A stretch of DNA of 64,000 bases, from NCBI RefSeq assembly GCF_002368195.1, contig NZ_AP018178.1:4007421-4071420 (forward strand). The letters are read 5' to 3'. Position 1 is the stretch's first letter. The number at the start of each line of letters is the position of its first letter. The notes below the pieces were generated by a model. It worked only from the letters and a program-made list of their open reading frames with translations, was not told the DNA's origin and ran no database searches. Origin of the DNA: Calothrix sp. NIES-2100. Its GTDB lineage: Bacteria > Cyanobacteriota > Cyanobacteriia > Cyanobacteriales > Nostocaceae. This document shows, in pieces, positions 1-7,207 of this stretch. The position numbers and the translations under genes were made by a program.

Positions 1-34
1 CTAGTTCCCGCAGCCAGTTTAAAGAGATACGCAT
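1..34 (-). CDS. pheT: Phenylalanyl-tRNA synthetase beta subunit, first codons only
   Basis: The reverse complement reads ATG from position 34 and gives MRISLNWLREL before the window ends. This is the very conserved amino terminus of bacterial PheT, the beta subunit that with PheS charges tRNA-Phe in the cytoplasm. Only 11 codons are present, so identification rests on this signature and nothing downstream can be judged. It is divergent from the gene at 221; the shared upstream region is about 190 bp and carries a HIP1 octamer. Confidence 0.7.
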   Translation of the reverse strand, partial: MRISLNWLREL

Positions 35-220
35 GGAGTGTGCTTGTTTTAGGAATCGTCTTTTGCTCTCATTTTAGGGTGCTTGCTAGCGAGCGATCGC
101 AGCTCATCCAGCATCCACCCCTTCACTTGAACGATCCTACTACGTTGGTTTGAGCAATTTGCGGAAATAATCTTAGAGATGTTGAATCTATCAAAGCGAT
201 AGCGTTCTCCAGGGTGAAGA

Positions 221-859
221 ATGAAAGTTAATTACCAGCAACTCCCAAAATGGATTTTACACCCAGTTTTCATGGGTTTAGTCGTAACAAGTGCGATGGC
301 TTGTATATCTGTAACCAAAAGTGCGATCGGCAAAGAAGTTGTTTCCTTAGATGCGCCAAAACCTATAGCACCAGATCAAGTAGGTTACCGCAGTTCCTTG
401 GGTTTTGGGTTTGGCTACTCCCTCAACTCTTTTGTCATAGAAGAAAAGATATCTCATCCTAGAAATAAACTTAATTACCCATTAGGAACTGTTGATATCT
501 GGACTAACCAGCACGCCCAACAAATTCTCTCCGGCGAGTATGCAGGCGGTACAGAATACCCAGCCAATGTACGTATATCCGTATATCGTAATATCCGTAA
601 ATTACCTTTACAGAAATGGGTTCAACAGAGTAACCAATTTGTTGCTACTCGTGAATTTAAACCTGCTAAGATTGCCGGACAAAATGGCATCAAATTTAAA
701 TCGAGTGGCTTATACGAAAACGAACACGTTATTTTTTCTCACCCCAAAGACTCACGTATTATTGTTATGACACTATCTAAAACTGGTTCTGGTAATGATG
801 ATGCTTCTTACCAGACAGTATATCAACAGATAGTAGATTCCTTCAGCTTGATAAATTAA
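221..859 (+). CDS. Small exported hypothetical protein
   Basis: A 212-residue protein that I do not recognise with confidence. The amino terminus has a hydrophobic stretch at about residues 14-30 (VFMGLVVTSAMACISV), consistent with a signal peptide or membrane anchor. The body is a mixed alpha/beta sequence with no catalytic motif I can name; the ending, with alternating strands and a closing IVDSFSLI segment, resembles the PsbP/Mog1-like fold, but this is a guess. The ATG follows a weak purine-rich stretch (AGGGTGAAGA). It stands alone: pheT is divergent and the next gene begins 195 bp later with its own spacer. Confidence 0.75.
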   Translation: MKVNYQQLPKWILHPVFMGLVVTSAMACISVTKSAIGKEVVSLDAPKPIAPDQVGYRSSLGFGFGYSLNSFVIEEKISHPRNKLNYPLGTVDIWTNQHAQQILSGEYAGGTEYPANVRISVYRNIRKLPLQKWVQQSNQFVATREFKPAKIAGQNGIKFKSSGLYENEHVIFSHPKDSRIIVMTLSKTGSGNDDASYQTVYQQIVDSFSLIN

Positions 860-867
860 TTATCAAG
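847..867 (+). terminator. Weak hairpin at the end of the gene at 221
   Basis: An 8-bp inverted repeat (CTTGATAA / TTATCAAG) spans the stop codon. No U-tract follows, so it may be only a processing or stability hairpin. Confidence 0.25.
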
Positions 868-1054
868 GAATAATAAATTCATTGAGTAATTTGTCATTTG
901 TCATTTTTCCTGAAGGTGATCGACAATAGTCAATATTCAATAACATTTCTTAATTATGAATTATGAATTATGAATTATTTGTCCCCTTGATCGTAAAAAA
1001 AGCAAACACTCTAGTAAAAGCAAAACTTACGCCACCAACTCAGCATCAATCAGC

Positions 1055-1882
1055 GTGAAAACAGACACCATATTCTACCGCCTATTCCAAAGCTTCCCCA
1101 GCATCTTCTTTGAACTCATCAACCAACCACCCGAAACCGCCAATACCTACCAATTTTCATCTGTTGAAGTCAAACAACTCGCTTTCCGTATTGATGGCGT
1201 GTTTCTCCCCAAAAGTAATGCATCATCCCCTATATACTTCGTAGAAGTTCAATTTCAACCTGATAAAAAATTTTACTCTCGCCTTTTTTCGGAAATATTT
1301 CTTTACCTAGATCAAACCAAACTTACCCACAATTGGCGTGGAGTTGTAGTTTATCCCAGCCGTAATATTGATGTGGGAGAAACAGAAAGATATATAGAAT
1401 TACTCACATCTAAGCGAGTCACCCGCATATATTTAGATGAATTAGATTCCACAGCATCACAGTCAATTGGTATTGGGACTGTTAAATTAGTAATAGAGCC
1501 TTCAGAGAGTGCAGTCACAAAAGCCAGGGAGTTAATCAACCTCGCCAGACAACAAATATCCTCGGAAATTACCCAACGGGAATTTATCGAGTTGATAGAA
1601 ACAATAATTGTCTATAAATTTCCCCAAAAAAGTCGAGAGGAGATTGAGCAAATGTTTGGATTTAGCGAGTTAAAGCAAACTAAAGTTTATCAAGAAGCCA
1701 AGCAGGAAGGTAAGCAAGAGGGTAAAGCAGAAGGAAAACTAGAAGGTAAATTAGAAGCAATTCCTTTGATGTTGAATTTAGGTGCAACTGTAGAACAAAT
1801 AGCTGAGGCGTTAGGCTTAGATGTTGAGTTAGTTCGATTGGTAGCTGCAAAAACTAATGCTAACGATGAACAAAATAGCTAA
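1055..1882 (+). CDS. Rpn-family / DUF2887 PD-(D/E)XK nuclease-like protein
   Basis: 275 residues with the usual layout of the cyanobacterial Rpn/DUF2887 proteins (recombination-promoting nuclease, transposase_31-related). The amino-terminal YRLFQSFPSIFFELI segment, the core 'FRIDGVFLP' and 'IYFVEVQFQ' (D...ExQ, a PD-(D/E)XK-like active site near residues 48-70) and a carboxy-terminal helical part are all present. Near residues 208-228 lies the low-complexity EAKQEGKQEGKAEGKLEGK region typical of the family. The start is GTG; no in-frame ATG lies nearby and MKTDTIFYRLF is the family start. These proteins are often multicopy and poorly understood; DNA cleavage is inferred from family knowledge only. 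A degenerate copy of part of this gene lies just downstream. Confidence 0.85.
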   Translation: MKTDTIFYRLFQSFPSIFFELINQPPETANTYQFSSVEVKQLAFRIDGVFLPKSNASSPIYFVEVQFQPDKKFYSRLFSEIFLYLDQTKLTHNWRGVVVYPSRNIDVGETERYIELLTSKRVTRIYLDELDSTASQSIGIGTVKLVIEPSESAVTKARELINLARQQISSEITQREFIELIETIIVYKFPQKSREEIEQMFGFSELKQTKVYQEAKQEGKQEGKAEGKLEGKLEAIPLMLNLGATVEQIAEALGLDVELVRLVAAKTNANDEQNS

Positions 1883-1890
1883 TCCAAGTT

Positions 1891-1940
1891 GAGAAGAGAT
1901 TGAGCAAATGTTTAGATTTAGCGAGTTAAAACAAACTAAG
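1891..1940 (+). pseudogene. Decayed fragment of a DUF2887/Rpn gene
   Basis: Fifty bases repeat positions 1635-1684 of the preceding gene with only three mismatches (the stretch encoding EEIEQMFGFSELKQTK). The copy has no reading frame around it and ends in unrelated sequence, so it is a remnant of a neighbouring paralogue or a local duplication. Confidence 0.7.
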
Positions 1941-1974
1941 GGACTTGCATGAAAATAAAGTACCAGTAAACCAA

Positions 1975-2012
1975 GTTTCGACACTTATGTGAGCTTGTCG
2001 AAGTGTCGAAAC
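1975..2012. repeat. Inverted repeat hairpin
   Basis: Perfect 12-bp arms (GTTTCGACACTT / AAGTGTCGAAAC) enclose 14 bases. It lies between the convergent genes ending at 1882 (+) and 2059 (-), so it could help end transcription, or it may be one more dispersed palindrome. A HIP1 octamer follows at about 2025. Confidence 0.6.
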
Positions 2013-2058
2013 CCGTCTGCTTGGGGCGATCGCCCAAACGCAGCTTGAGCTTTAGGAC

Positions 2059-3078
2059 TTAAGTTTGTATGCTAAAATCTTCTGGATTTATTCCCCAATT
2101 TACCCAGCAAATTGCCTCTCTTGCTGATGTTACATCTGGCGGAACTCGCAATACATGAATAAATCCTGTACTTGGGCAAGTCATTTTTAATAAAACTATT
2201 GGTTCAACATCAACATCGTTATCTATTTTTAATAGAATATATTCTTGCCAAGAATCTAATTCAATAGCTTGTAATTCGCGGGTAATTCTTTCATAACCAA
2301 TTCCTTGAATTAAGACTCGACGCAATTCTGCGTTATTTTCTTCTAAAAGCCATTGTGCTTGCCATTGCTCTGGGTGCAATTTACCATATTTTTCTGGCAA
2401 TCTTACCCCATGATAGGCGTAGACATTAAACCCTTCATAAGCAATAGCAGGAACACCTTCACCGTGCAAGTTGTTATCTGCATCAAAGCGAATTACTGAG
2501 GGTTTGGGAGTAGCTACCGCCATTTCTTCAAAAGACCACCACCAACCACAATGTTTGGCAGTTTCCCACAAACCATTCAGTTTTGAGCAGTCTATGCCAA
2601 TTGCATCAAAGTATATACAACAGGCAAGCCATCTAGCTTCTCTGAGATGGAGAAATTGCCCGGCATTCTCATAAATCCTATAAATGCACAGTCTATATTC
2701 AACATCCATTTTTAAGATGTCCCATATATTCTCTGCAACAGGATTATAAAAATCGTCCCAGACATAATTCCAAATTTTTTCTCCGATAACTTCAATTACA
2801 CTATTCTCCTCATCTTGCAAGATATGCTTCGTTCTATAATATCCCAATTGATCACGATGAGAAATGATCCAAGTTGCGGCTTCTAGAGGATTATCAAACC
2901 ACAAAATTTGTTGAGGAGGCTTTAGCCCAGCACATTCATAGCTAAGCCAGATAGCTGCTTCTGCTTTTTGTTTATCGGTAGGTGAAGTATCTAAAGCAAT
3001 TTTGAGCCACTCATCTCTAATGATTGGTATGAGGGCTTCTTGTTCAGGGGTAAGTTTTTCAATTCGAGCCTGTGTCAT
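2059..3078 (-). CDS. DUF6745-like protein
   Basis: A 339-residue soluble protein. The opening pattern 'LTPEQEALIPIIRDEWLKIA' followed by T..TDKQKAEAAIWLSYECAGLKPP and 'FDNPLEAATWI' matches what I remember of the DUF6745 family, in which a small helical amino-terminal part precedes a long domain of unknown function. Many Trp and Tyr residues (e.g. HCGWWWSFEE) are visible; there is no signal peptide or membrane segment. The function is unknown. It is read on the same strand as the response-regulator pair upstream but 142 bp separate them, so it is probably a separate unit. Assignment to the DUF is from memory. Confidence 0.8.
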   Translation of the reverse strand: MTQARIEKLTPEQEALIPIIRDEWLKIALDTSPTDKQKAEAAIWLSYECAGLKPPQQILWFDNPLEAATWIISHRDQLGYYRTKHILQDEENSVIEVIGEKIWNYVWDDFYNPVAENIWDILKMDVEYRLCIYRIYENAGQFLHLREARWLACCIYFDAIGIDCSKLNGLWETAKHCGWWWSFEEMAVATPKPSVIRFDADNNLHGEGVPAIAYEGFNVYAYHGVRLPEKYGKLHPEQWQAQWLLEENNAELRRVLIQGIGYERITRELQAIELDSWQEYILLKIDNDVDVEPIVLLKMTCPSTGFIHVLRVPPDVTSAREAICWVNWGINPEDFSIQT

Positions 3079-3220
3079 ACAGCTTTAATTTTCAACTCTT
3101 ACCCCAGGATGCCCATTTTGATGATTAAGCACCCTGTTGTTTACGAAAATAAACTGAGTAGTAAAACTATTGATGAAAATTAGATGCTACCCCTGTAATT
3201 ATATTTAAGTACCGATGATG

Positions 3221-3583
3221 TCACCCAACAACAGATTCAACGGCACGTAATAACTCTTGCTTGGTAAAAGGTTTAGTCAAATACACATCTGCTCCTTGTC
3301 TCATCCCCCAAATCCTGTCAATTTCTTTATTCTTAGAACTACAAATAATAATTGGTACTTTCTCTGTGACAGGATTTCTTTTCAGTTGGCGACAGAATTC
3401 AAATCCACTCAATCCAGGCATGACTACATCAGTAATAATCACATCAGGTTGGTGATTGACTGCTTGTTCTAAACCATCTTTGGCATCGTAAGCTTTAAGT
3501 ACGATGTAGCCACTATCTTTGAGAAAACTGTTAATTAATTCCAACTGAGAAGGAGTATCTTCAACCACCAAAACTGTAGCCAT
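3221..3583 (-). CDS. CheY-like single-domain response regulator (PilH/PixH type)
   Basis: A 120-residue stand-alone receiver domain. The acidic pair E8-D9, the phosphoacceptor D52 (in VIITDVVMPG) and K104 (in LTKPF) are all present, so it should be phosphorylatable. It has no output domain; such proteins act by binding partners. It lies 44 bp downstream of a PatA-like regulator on the same strand, the order seen at the start of cyanobacterial pix/pil phototaxis and motility operons (pixG-pixH). The CheW, methyl-accepting protein and CheA genes that normally follow are absent here, so the pair is a truncated or stand-alone version. The precise role (gliding, hormogonium motility or other) cannot be read from sequence. 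Confidence 0.9.
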   Translation of the reverse strand: MATVLVVEDTPSQLELINSFLKDSGYIVLKAYDAKDGLEQAVNHQPDVIITDVVMPGLSGFEFCRQLKRNPVTEKVPIIICSSKNKEIDRIWGMRQGADVYLTKPFTKQELLRAVESVVG

Positions 3584-3627
3584 ATTGCTTCTGATTGAGC
3601 ATTCAAAGGAGTATGATTTTTAGGTAA

Positions 3628-5031
3628 TCAAGCCAAATGCATAAAGACCAGCTTCAGTAATTCAGCACGGGTAAAAGGTTTAGTAAGATAACCAGAAGCT
3701 CCTACCAAATTTGCTTTTACCTTGTCTACAAGTCCTTTATTCCCTGTGACAAATATAATCGGAGTATTTTTGAACATTGAATTATTACGTATAATTCGGC
3801 ACAACTCATAACCATCAATCCCTGCCATATTCAGATCCAGTAAAATTAAGTCTGGTTTGTGCCGAATAATTGACATCACAGCTTTTAATGGATCGTCAAT
3901 AGTAACTACAGAAAAATTTTCAGCTTCTAAGAAATGACTAATTTCTTTGAGCATCGTCGGACTATCATCTACAGAAATGATTTTGTAGACTTTTTTAGCA
4001 GTCGCAGTAGCAGTAGTTACTCTTTGGGGAACAGAACTTATGTTATTTGTTGTTGTTAATTCCTGATAGTTGTCTTCAGAAGGAGAAGAAATATATGGTA
4101 ATTCTTCACGAGGAGCTATATCATCGAAAGGAATGTCTGGGTAGGATTTAGCATCTATAGTACCTGATTCTGCTACTGTATCAACTAATTCTTTTTCAAC
4201 TGCTTCTGTAATGTATTCAACAGAGGTTGATAATTCGCCGAATGTCTTTGGTAATTTATCAAATGGTGGATCTGGTTCATGCAAGATAATGCCGCCATTA
4301 ACGATGTAATGGTATAAGTTCTGCACCAATTGGATTTCATCCTGGTTCATAATGACCGCCAAATGACGCAGGCTAAAACCTTTCATCCAGTTAGTTAAGT
4401 TTGGTTGCAAATCTAAAAAAATTGGATTCTGGATGGATTGGTTGATAAACAGGTAAGGACGCTGATAAGGCGAAGAAATGTAGGGAGCGAAAGCTTGCCA
4501 GCGCTGTATTCTGGCTTGGCAACGTTCTATCATTTTTTCAACGTCCAGCCTGCAAATTTTTGGCAGATTATCAGGTAAATCGCTGATTTCAAAGTTACCT
4601 ACTTTGATTAACAGCCAGGATTCAATCACCTCTTTAACCAATTCTTGAATCAGTACTGCTGCTTGAGAGGAGTGCAAATGTCCTTGGTTTACAAGCCAAG
4701 TAATAGCTTGGTACTCAGGAGCTTGACTGGAAGAATTACTCTGCTGTTCTATCCCTTGACTGGGGGAGTCAAGTTCAAACATCAGACGTAACTGCACACG
4801 AGTTTGACTGTTCAGCAGAGGAATTTGATGACTGAGACGACGTAAATGGCGTTCTAGTCGATCAAATGGTTCAATTGAGTGGGTGGCATAGGTAATTTTG
4901 CCTTGTTCGAGGTAAATAGTCCAAGAAACAGAATTGCTAAATGCTTGCAAACAGGCGCTGTCAGAACTTTTAGACAACTGACTTAACAAATTCTGGGAAC
5001 GGAGGTTGGTAAATGTGCCACAAAGATTCAT
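3628..5031 (-). CDS. PatA/PixG-like response regulator (PATAN + receiver)
   Basis: 467 residues. Residues about 1-120 and 190-260 form the PATAN-type amino-terminal module (DUF4388-like start 'FTNLRSQNLLSQLSKSSDS', then helical segments ending in 'GGIILHEPDPPF'). A Ser/Thr/Glu-rich linker runs from about 270 to 345, and a carboxy-terminal receiver domain carries DD (VDDSP), the phosphoacceptor Asp in LILLDLNMAG and the Lys in LTKPF. PatA in Anabaena influences heterocyst placement, and PixG/PilG homologues act in phototaxis; this gene's pairing with a CheY-like gene favours the taxis type. The start ATG at 5031 is preceded by a purine-rich TCCGGAAAA element. Confidence 0.88.
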   Translation of the reverse strand: MNLCGTFTNLRSQNLLSQLSKSSDSACLQAFSNSVSWTIYLEQGKITYATHSIEPFDRLERHLRRLSHQIPLLNSQTRVQLRLMFELDSPSQGIEQQSNSSSQAPEYQAITWLVNQGHLHSSQAAVLIQELVKEVIESWLLIKVGNFEISDLPDNLPKICRLDVEKMIERCQARIQRWQAFAPYISSPYQRPYLFINQSIQNPIFLDLQPNLTNWMKGFSLRHLAVIMNQDEIQLVQNLYHYIVNGGIILHEPDPPFDKLPKTFGELSTSVEYITEAVEKELVDTVAESGTIDAKSYPDIPFDDIAPREELPYISSPSEDNYQELTTTNNISSVPQRVTTATATAKKVYKIISVDDSPTMLKEISHFLEAENFSVVTIDDPLKAVMSIIRHKPDLILLDLNMAGIDGYELCRIIRNNSMFKNTPIIFVTGNKGLVDKVKANLVGASGYLTKPFTRAELLKLVFMHLA

Positions 5032-5614
5032 ATGCTCGAGTTTTCCGGAGAATCAACGTAAATCTAGGTAAATTTAAAATGACGCTAATGAGGGATTTGT
5101 TTATTCTTAATTTTTCTCTAAAAAAAAATTATTTTTCGGATACATGTGTATATCTCAAAATGCATAAACACCACAGTATAGCTTGTCTGTAAATTTTTGT
5201 ACGGCATACTGAAGCTTGTTATTGAGCAAGCGTTGTTGATTTGTAGTTGACATATTTACCTAAGGAGAATTCTGATGACTATACTGTTAAGTCAGAGATA
5301 TTTATTCTTTTTATATAAATTTAGGGGTTTCTACACAAAAGCTTTAAACTTTTCTGTAGGCAGAGGTATGTGTTTATTGTATTCTGGGTTTACAGTAAGC
5401 TATTACCATTAGTAGCGACTTGTATGAAGTTAATGTAAACCTTAGCTAGTTTCCTTTTTACTCAACTAAGTCTTGCTGAAGATTTTCATGAAGATGTAAA
5501 AAATCGACTAGAAATAATCTTATTAACAAAGGTTAAGCAATCTACCAAAAATCCCGTAAATGTAGTTTTTGCAACCGGAGAAACTATATACTTTTAGTAA
5601 AAGGAAAAAAGAGA
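5032..5614. promoter_or_regulatory. Divergent intergenic region between patA-like and vWA genes
   Basis: An AT-rich 583-bp space between divergent units, so promoters for both operons must lie here. I see no repeat element. It contains one short frame with a strong ribosome binding site, listed separately at 5275. Confidence 0.5.
5275..5412 (+). CDS. Possible 45-residue small protein
   Basis: ATG at 5275 is preceded by TAAGGAGAATTCTG, the best Shine-Dalgarno match in this region, at ordinary spacing. The frame runs 45 codons to TAG and encodes a hydrophobic, aromatic-rich peptide (MTILLSQRYLFFLYKF...). It could be a small membrane peptide or a leader upstream of the vWA operon. There is no homology I recognise, and chance remains likely. 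Confidence 0.3.
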   Translation: MTILLSQRYLFFLYKFRGFYTKALNFSVGRGMCLLYSGFTVSYYH

Positions 5615-6316
5615 TTGGATTTTAACATAACACAAAAAGTTATGCATGATACCTTAAGGCTTGATGAAGTCGTTGAATTTGCGGAGAACCCAGAACCACG
5701 TTGTCCTTGCGTATTATTACTAGATACCTCTGGTTCCATGCAAGGAGATGCAATAGAGGCTTTAAATCAGGGGTTACTGAGTTTAAAGGATGAATTGGTC
5801 AAAAATTCCTTAGCAGCCAGACGGGTAGAAGTAGCAATTGTCACATTTGATAGTAATGTCAATGTAGTACAAGACTTTGTGACTGCCGATCAGTTTAACC
5901 CACCAATTTTGACAGCACAAGGATTGACCACAATGGGTTCGGGCATTAATAGGGCATTGGACATGATTCAAGAGAGAAAATCTCAGTATCGTGCTAATGG
6001 TATTGCTTACTACCGTCCTTGGGTATTCATGATAACTGATGGAGAGCCACAAGGCGAGCTAGACCAAGTCGTAGAACAAGCGACTAAACGTTTACAAGGA
6101 GATGAAGCACAAAAAAGAGTAGCATTTTTTACAGTTGGCGTAGAAAATGCGAATATGACGCGCTTAAATCAAATAACTGTGCGGACACCGCTGAAACTGA
6201 AGGGACTAAATTTTATCGAAATGTTTGTTTGGTTGTCGGCGAGTATGTCAGCGGTTTCTCACTCACAGATAGATGAACAGGTAGCACTACCACCAATTGG
6301 CTGGGGTACTGTTTAA
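5615..6316 (+). CDS. von Willebrand A (TerY-like) protein
   Basis: A 233-residue single vWA domain. The metal-binding MIDAS motif is complete: D-T-S-G-S at residues 37-41, a Thr/Gly loop (LTTMGSGI) and the later Asp in MITDGEPQG. The fold follows the TerY family, a cytoplasmic vWA protein. It is first in a three-gene set with a PP2C phosphatase and a protein kinase, the composition described for the TerY-P triad, thought to be a phosphorylation-based stress-signalling module. A TTG start at 5615 is supported by AAAAGGAAAAAAG just upstream; ATG at 5642 is the alternative. Its 3' end lies close to or overlaps the phosphatase frame, suggesting coupled translation. Confidence 0.88.
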   Translation: MDFNITQKVMHDTLRLDEVVEFAENPEPRCPCVLLLDTSGSMQGDAIEALNQGLLSLKDELVKNSLAARRVEVAIVTFDSNVNVVQDFVTADQFNPPILTAQGLTTMGSGINRALDMIQERKSQYRANGIAYYRPWVFMITDGEPQGELDQVVEQATKRLQGDEAQKRVAFFTVGVENANMTRLNQITVRTPLKLKGLNFIEMFVWLSASMSAVSHSQIDEQVALPPIGWGTV

Positions 6317-6365
6317 TAAAAGTTACAACTGGATACTAACACAGCTAGTTGTGGCAAGAAAATTT

Positions 6366-7148
6366 ATGAATATGTCAAAACAGATACTTCAATGGCAAGT
6401 AGTAGCTGCATCTGTATGTGGTACAAGCCATATAAAAAACAAACAGCTGTGTCAGGATGCTCACCACTGGCAATTATTATCCGATAATGTATTGGTGGCA
6501 GCGGCAGCAGATGGAGCAGGTTCTGCCATCCAAGGGAAAGTCGGGGCAATGATTGCGGTGGAAACAGCGATAGAAAACATCTCGATTAAAGAAGTGACTC
6601 GTGACACCCTAGCCGATGATGGGAGTGTGCGATCGCTGTTGACAGACGCGATGCTAGCCGCAAAAAAAGCAGTGGAAGATGAAGCCGCTGCGATGAATAA
6701 ACAACTTCAGGATTTAGCAACTACCTTAATTATTATGGTCGCCACACCAGAAATGGTGGCGGTGGCTCAAATTGGTGATGGCTTAGCAGTCGCCAAGGAT
6801 AGCATGGGTAATCTATTGGCATTAACCATGCCTGATAATGGTGAATATATTAACGAAACGACTTTTTTAACTTCGCCAGGAGCTTTAGAAACAGCGCAAA
6901 TGAGATTATGGCGTGAAGCCATAGTCAACGTCGGTGTCCTCACCGATGGACTACAAATGCTGGCTTTAAATATGGTTGTTGGTGAACCGCACAAACCATT
7001 CTTCTTTCCTTTATTCGACTTTGTGGCGAATACCCAGGACAAGACATTAGCTAAAGAACAATTAGTCAAGTTTTTAGGTTCTGAGCGGATTACACAACGT
7101 ACCGATGATGACTTAACACTCATCATAGCTGCACTCAGCAAACCATAA
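6366..7148 (+). CDS. PP2C-type serine/threonine phosphatase
   Basis: About 260 residues from ATG 6366. PP2C metal-binding motifs are recognisable: the amino-terminal Asp in KQLCQDAH, the second in AAAADGAGSA, the central 'VAQIGDGLAVA', the 'VLTDGLQML' segment and the final acidic group in TDDDLTLIIAAL. It should remove phosphates placed by the partner kinase. The open frame extends upstream to a TTG at 6297 inside the vWA gene, but residues before 'MNMSKQILQWQVVAASV' do not look like family sequence, so I place the start at 6366 (ATG 6372 is also possible). It lies between the vWA and kinase genes in one operon. Confidence 0.88.
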   Translation: MNMSKQILQWQVVAASVCGTSHIKNKQLCQDAHHWQLLSDNVLVAAAADGAGSAIQGKVGAMIAVETAIENISIKEVTRDTLADDGSVRSLLTDAMLAAKKAVEDEAAAMNKQLQDLATTLIIMVATPEMVAVAQIGDGLAVAKDSMGNLLALTMPDNGEYINETTFLTSPGALETAQMRLWREAIVNVGVLTDGLQMLALNMVVGEPHKPFFFPLFDFVANTQDKTLAKEQLVKFLGSERITQRTDDDLTLIIAALSKP

Positions 7149-7207
7149 GCCACGATTCCGCCAGATTAAGCATTTTTTCCGTAACCGCCGTTAACCGTGA
7201 CTTTATC

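Noticed and set aside
1937..2060. A fourth MITE starting at TAAGGGACTT
   Set aside because: Only the left end resembles the family (TAAGGGACTTGCATGAAAAT); no matching right terminal repeat is seen before the next gene, so at most a broken copy.
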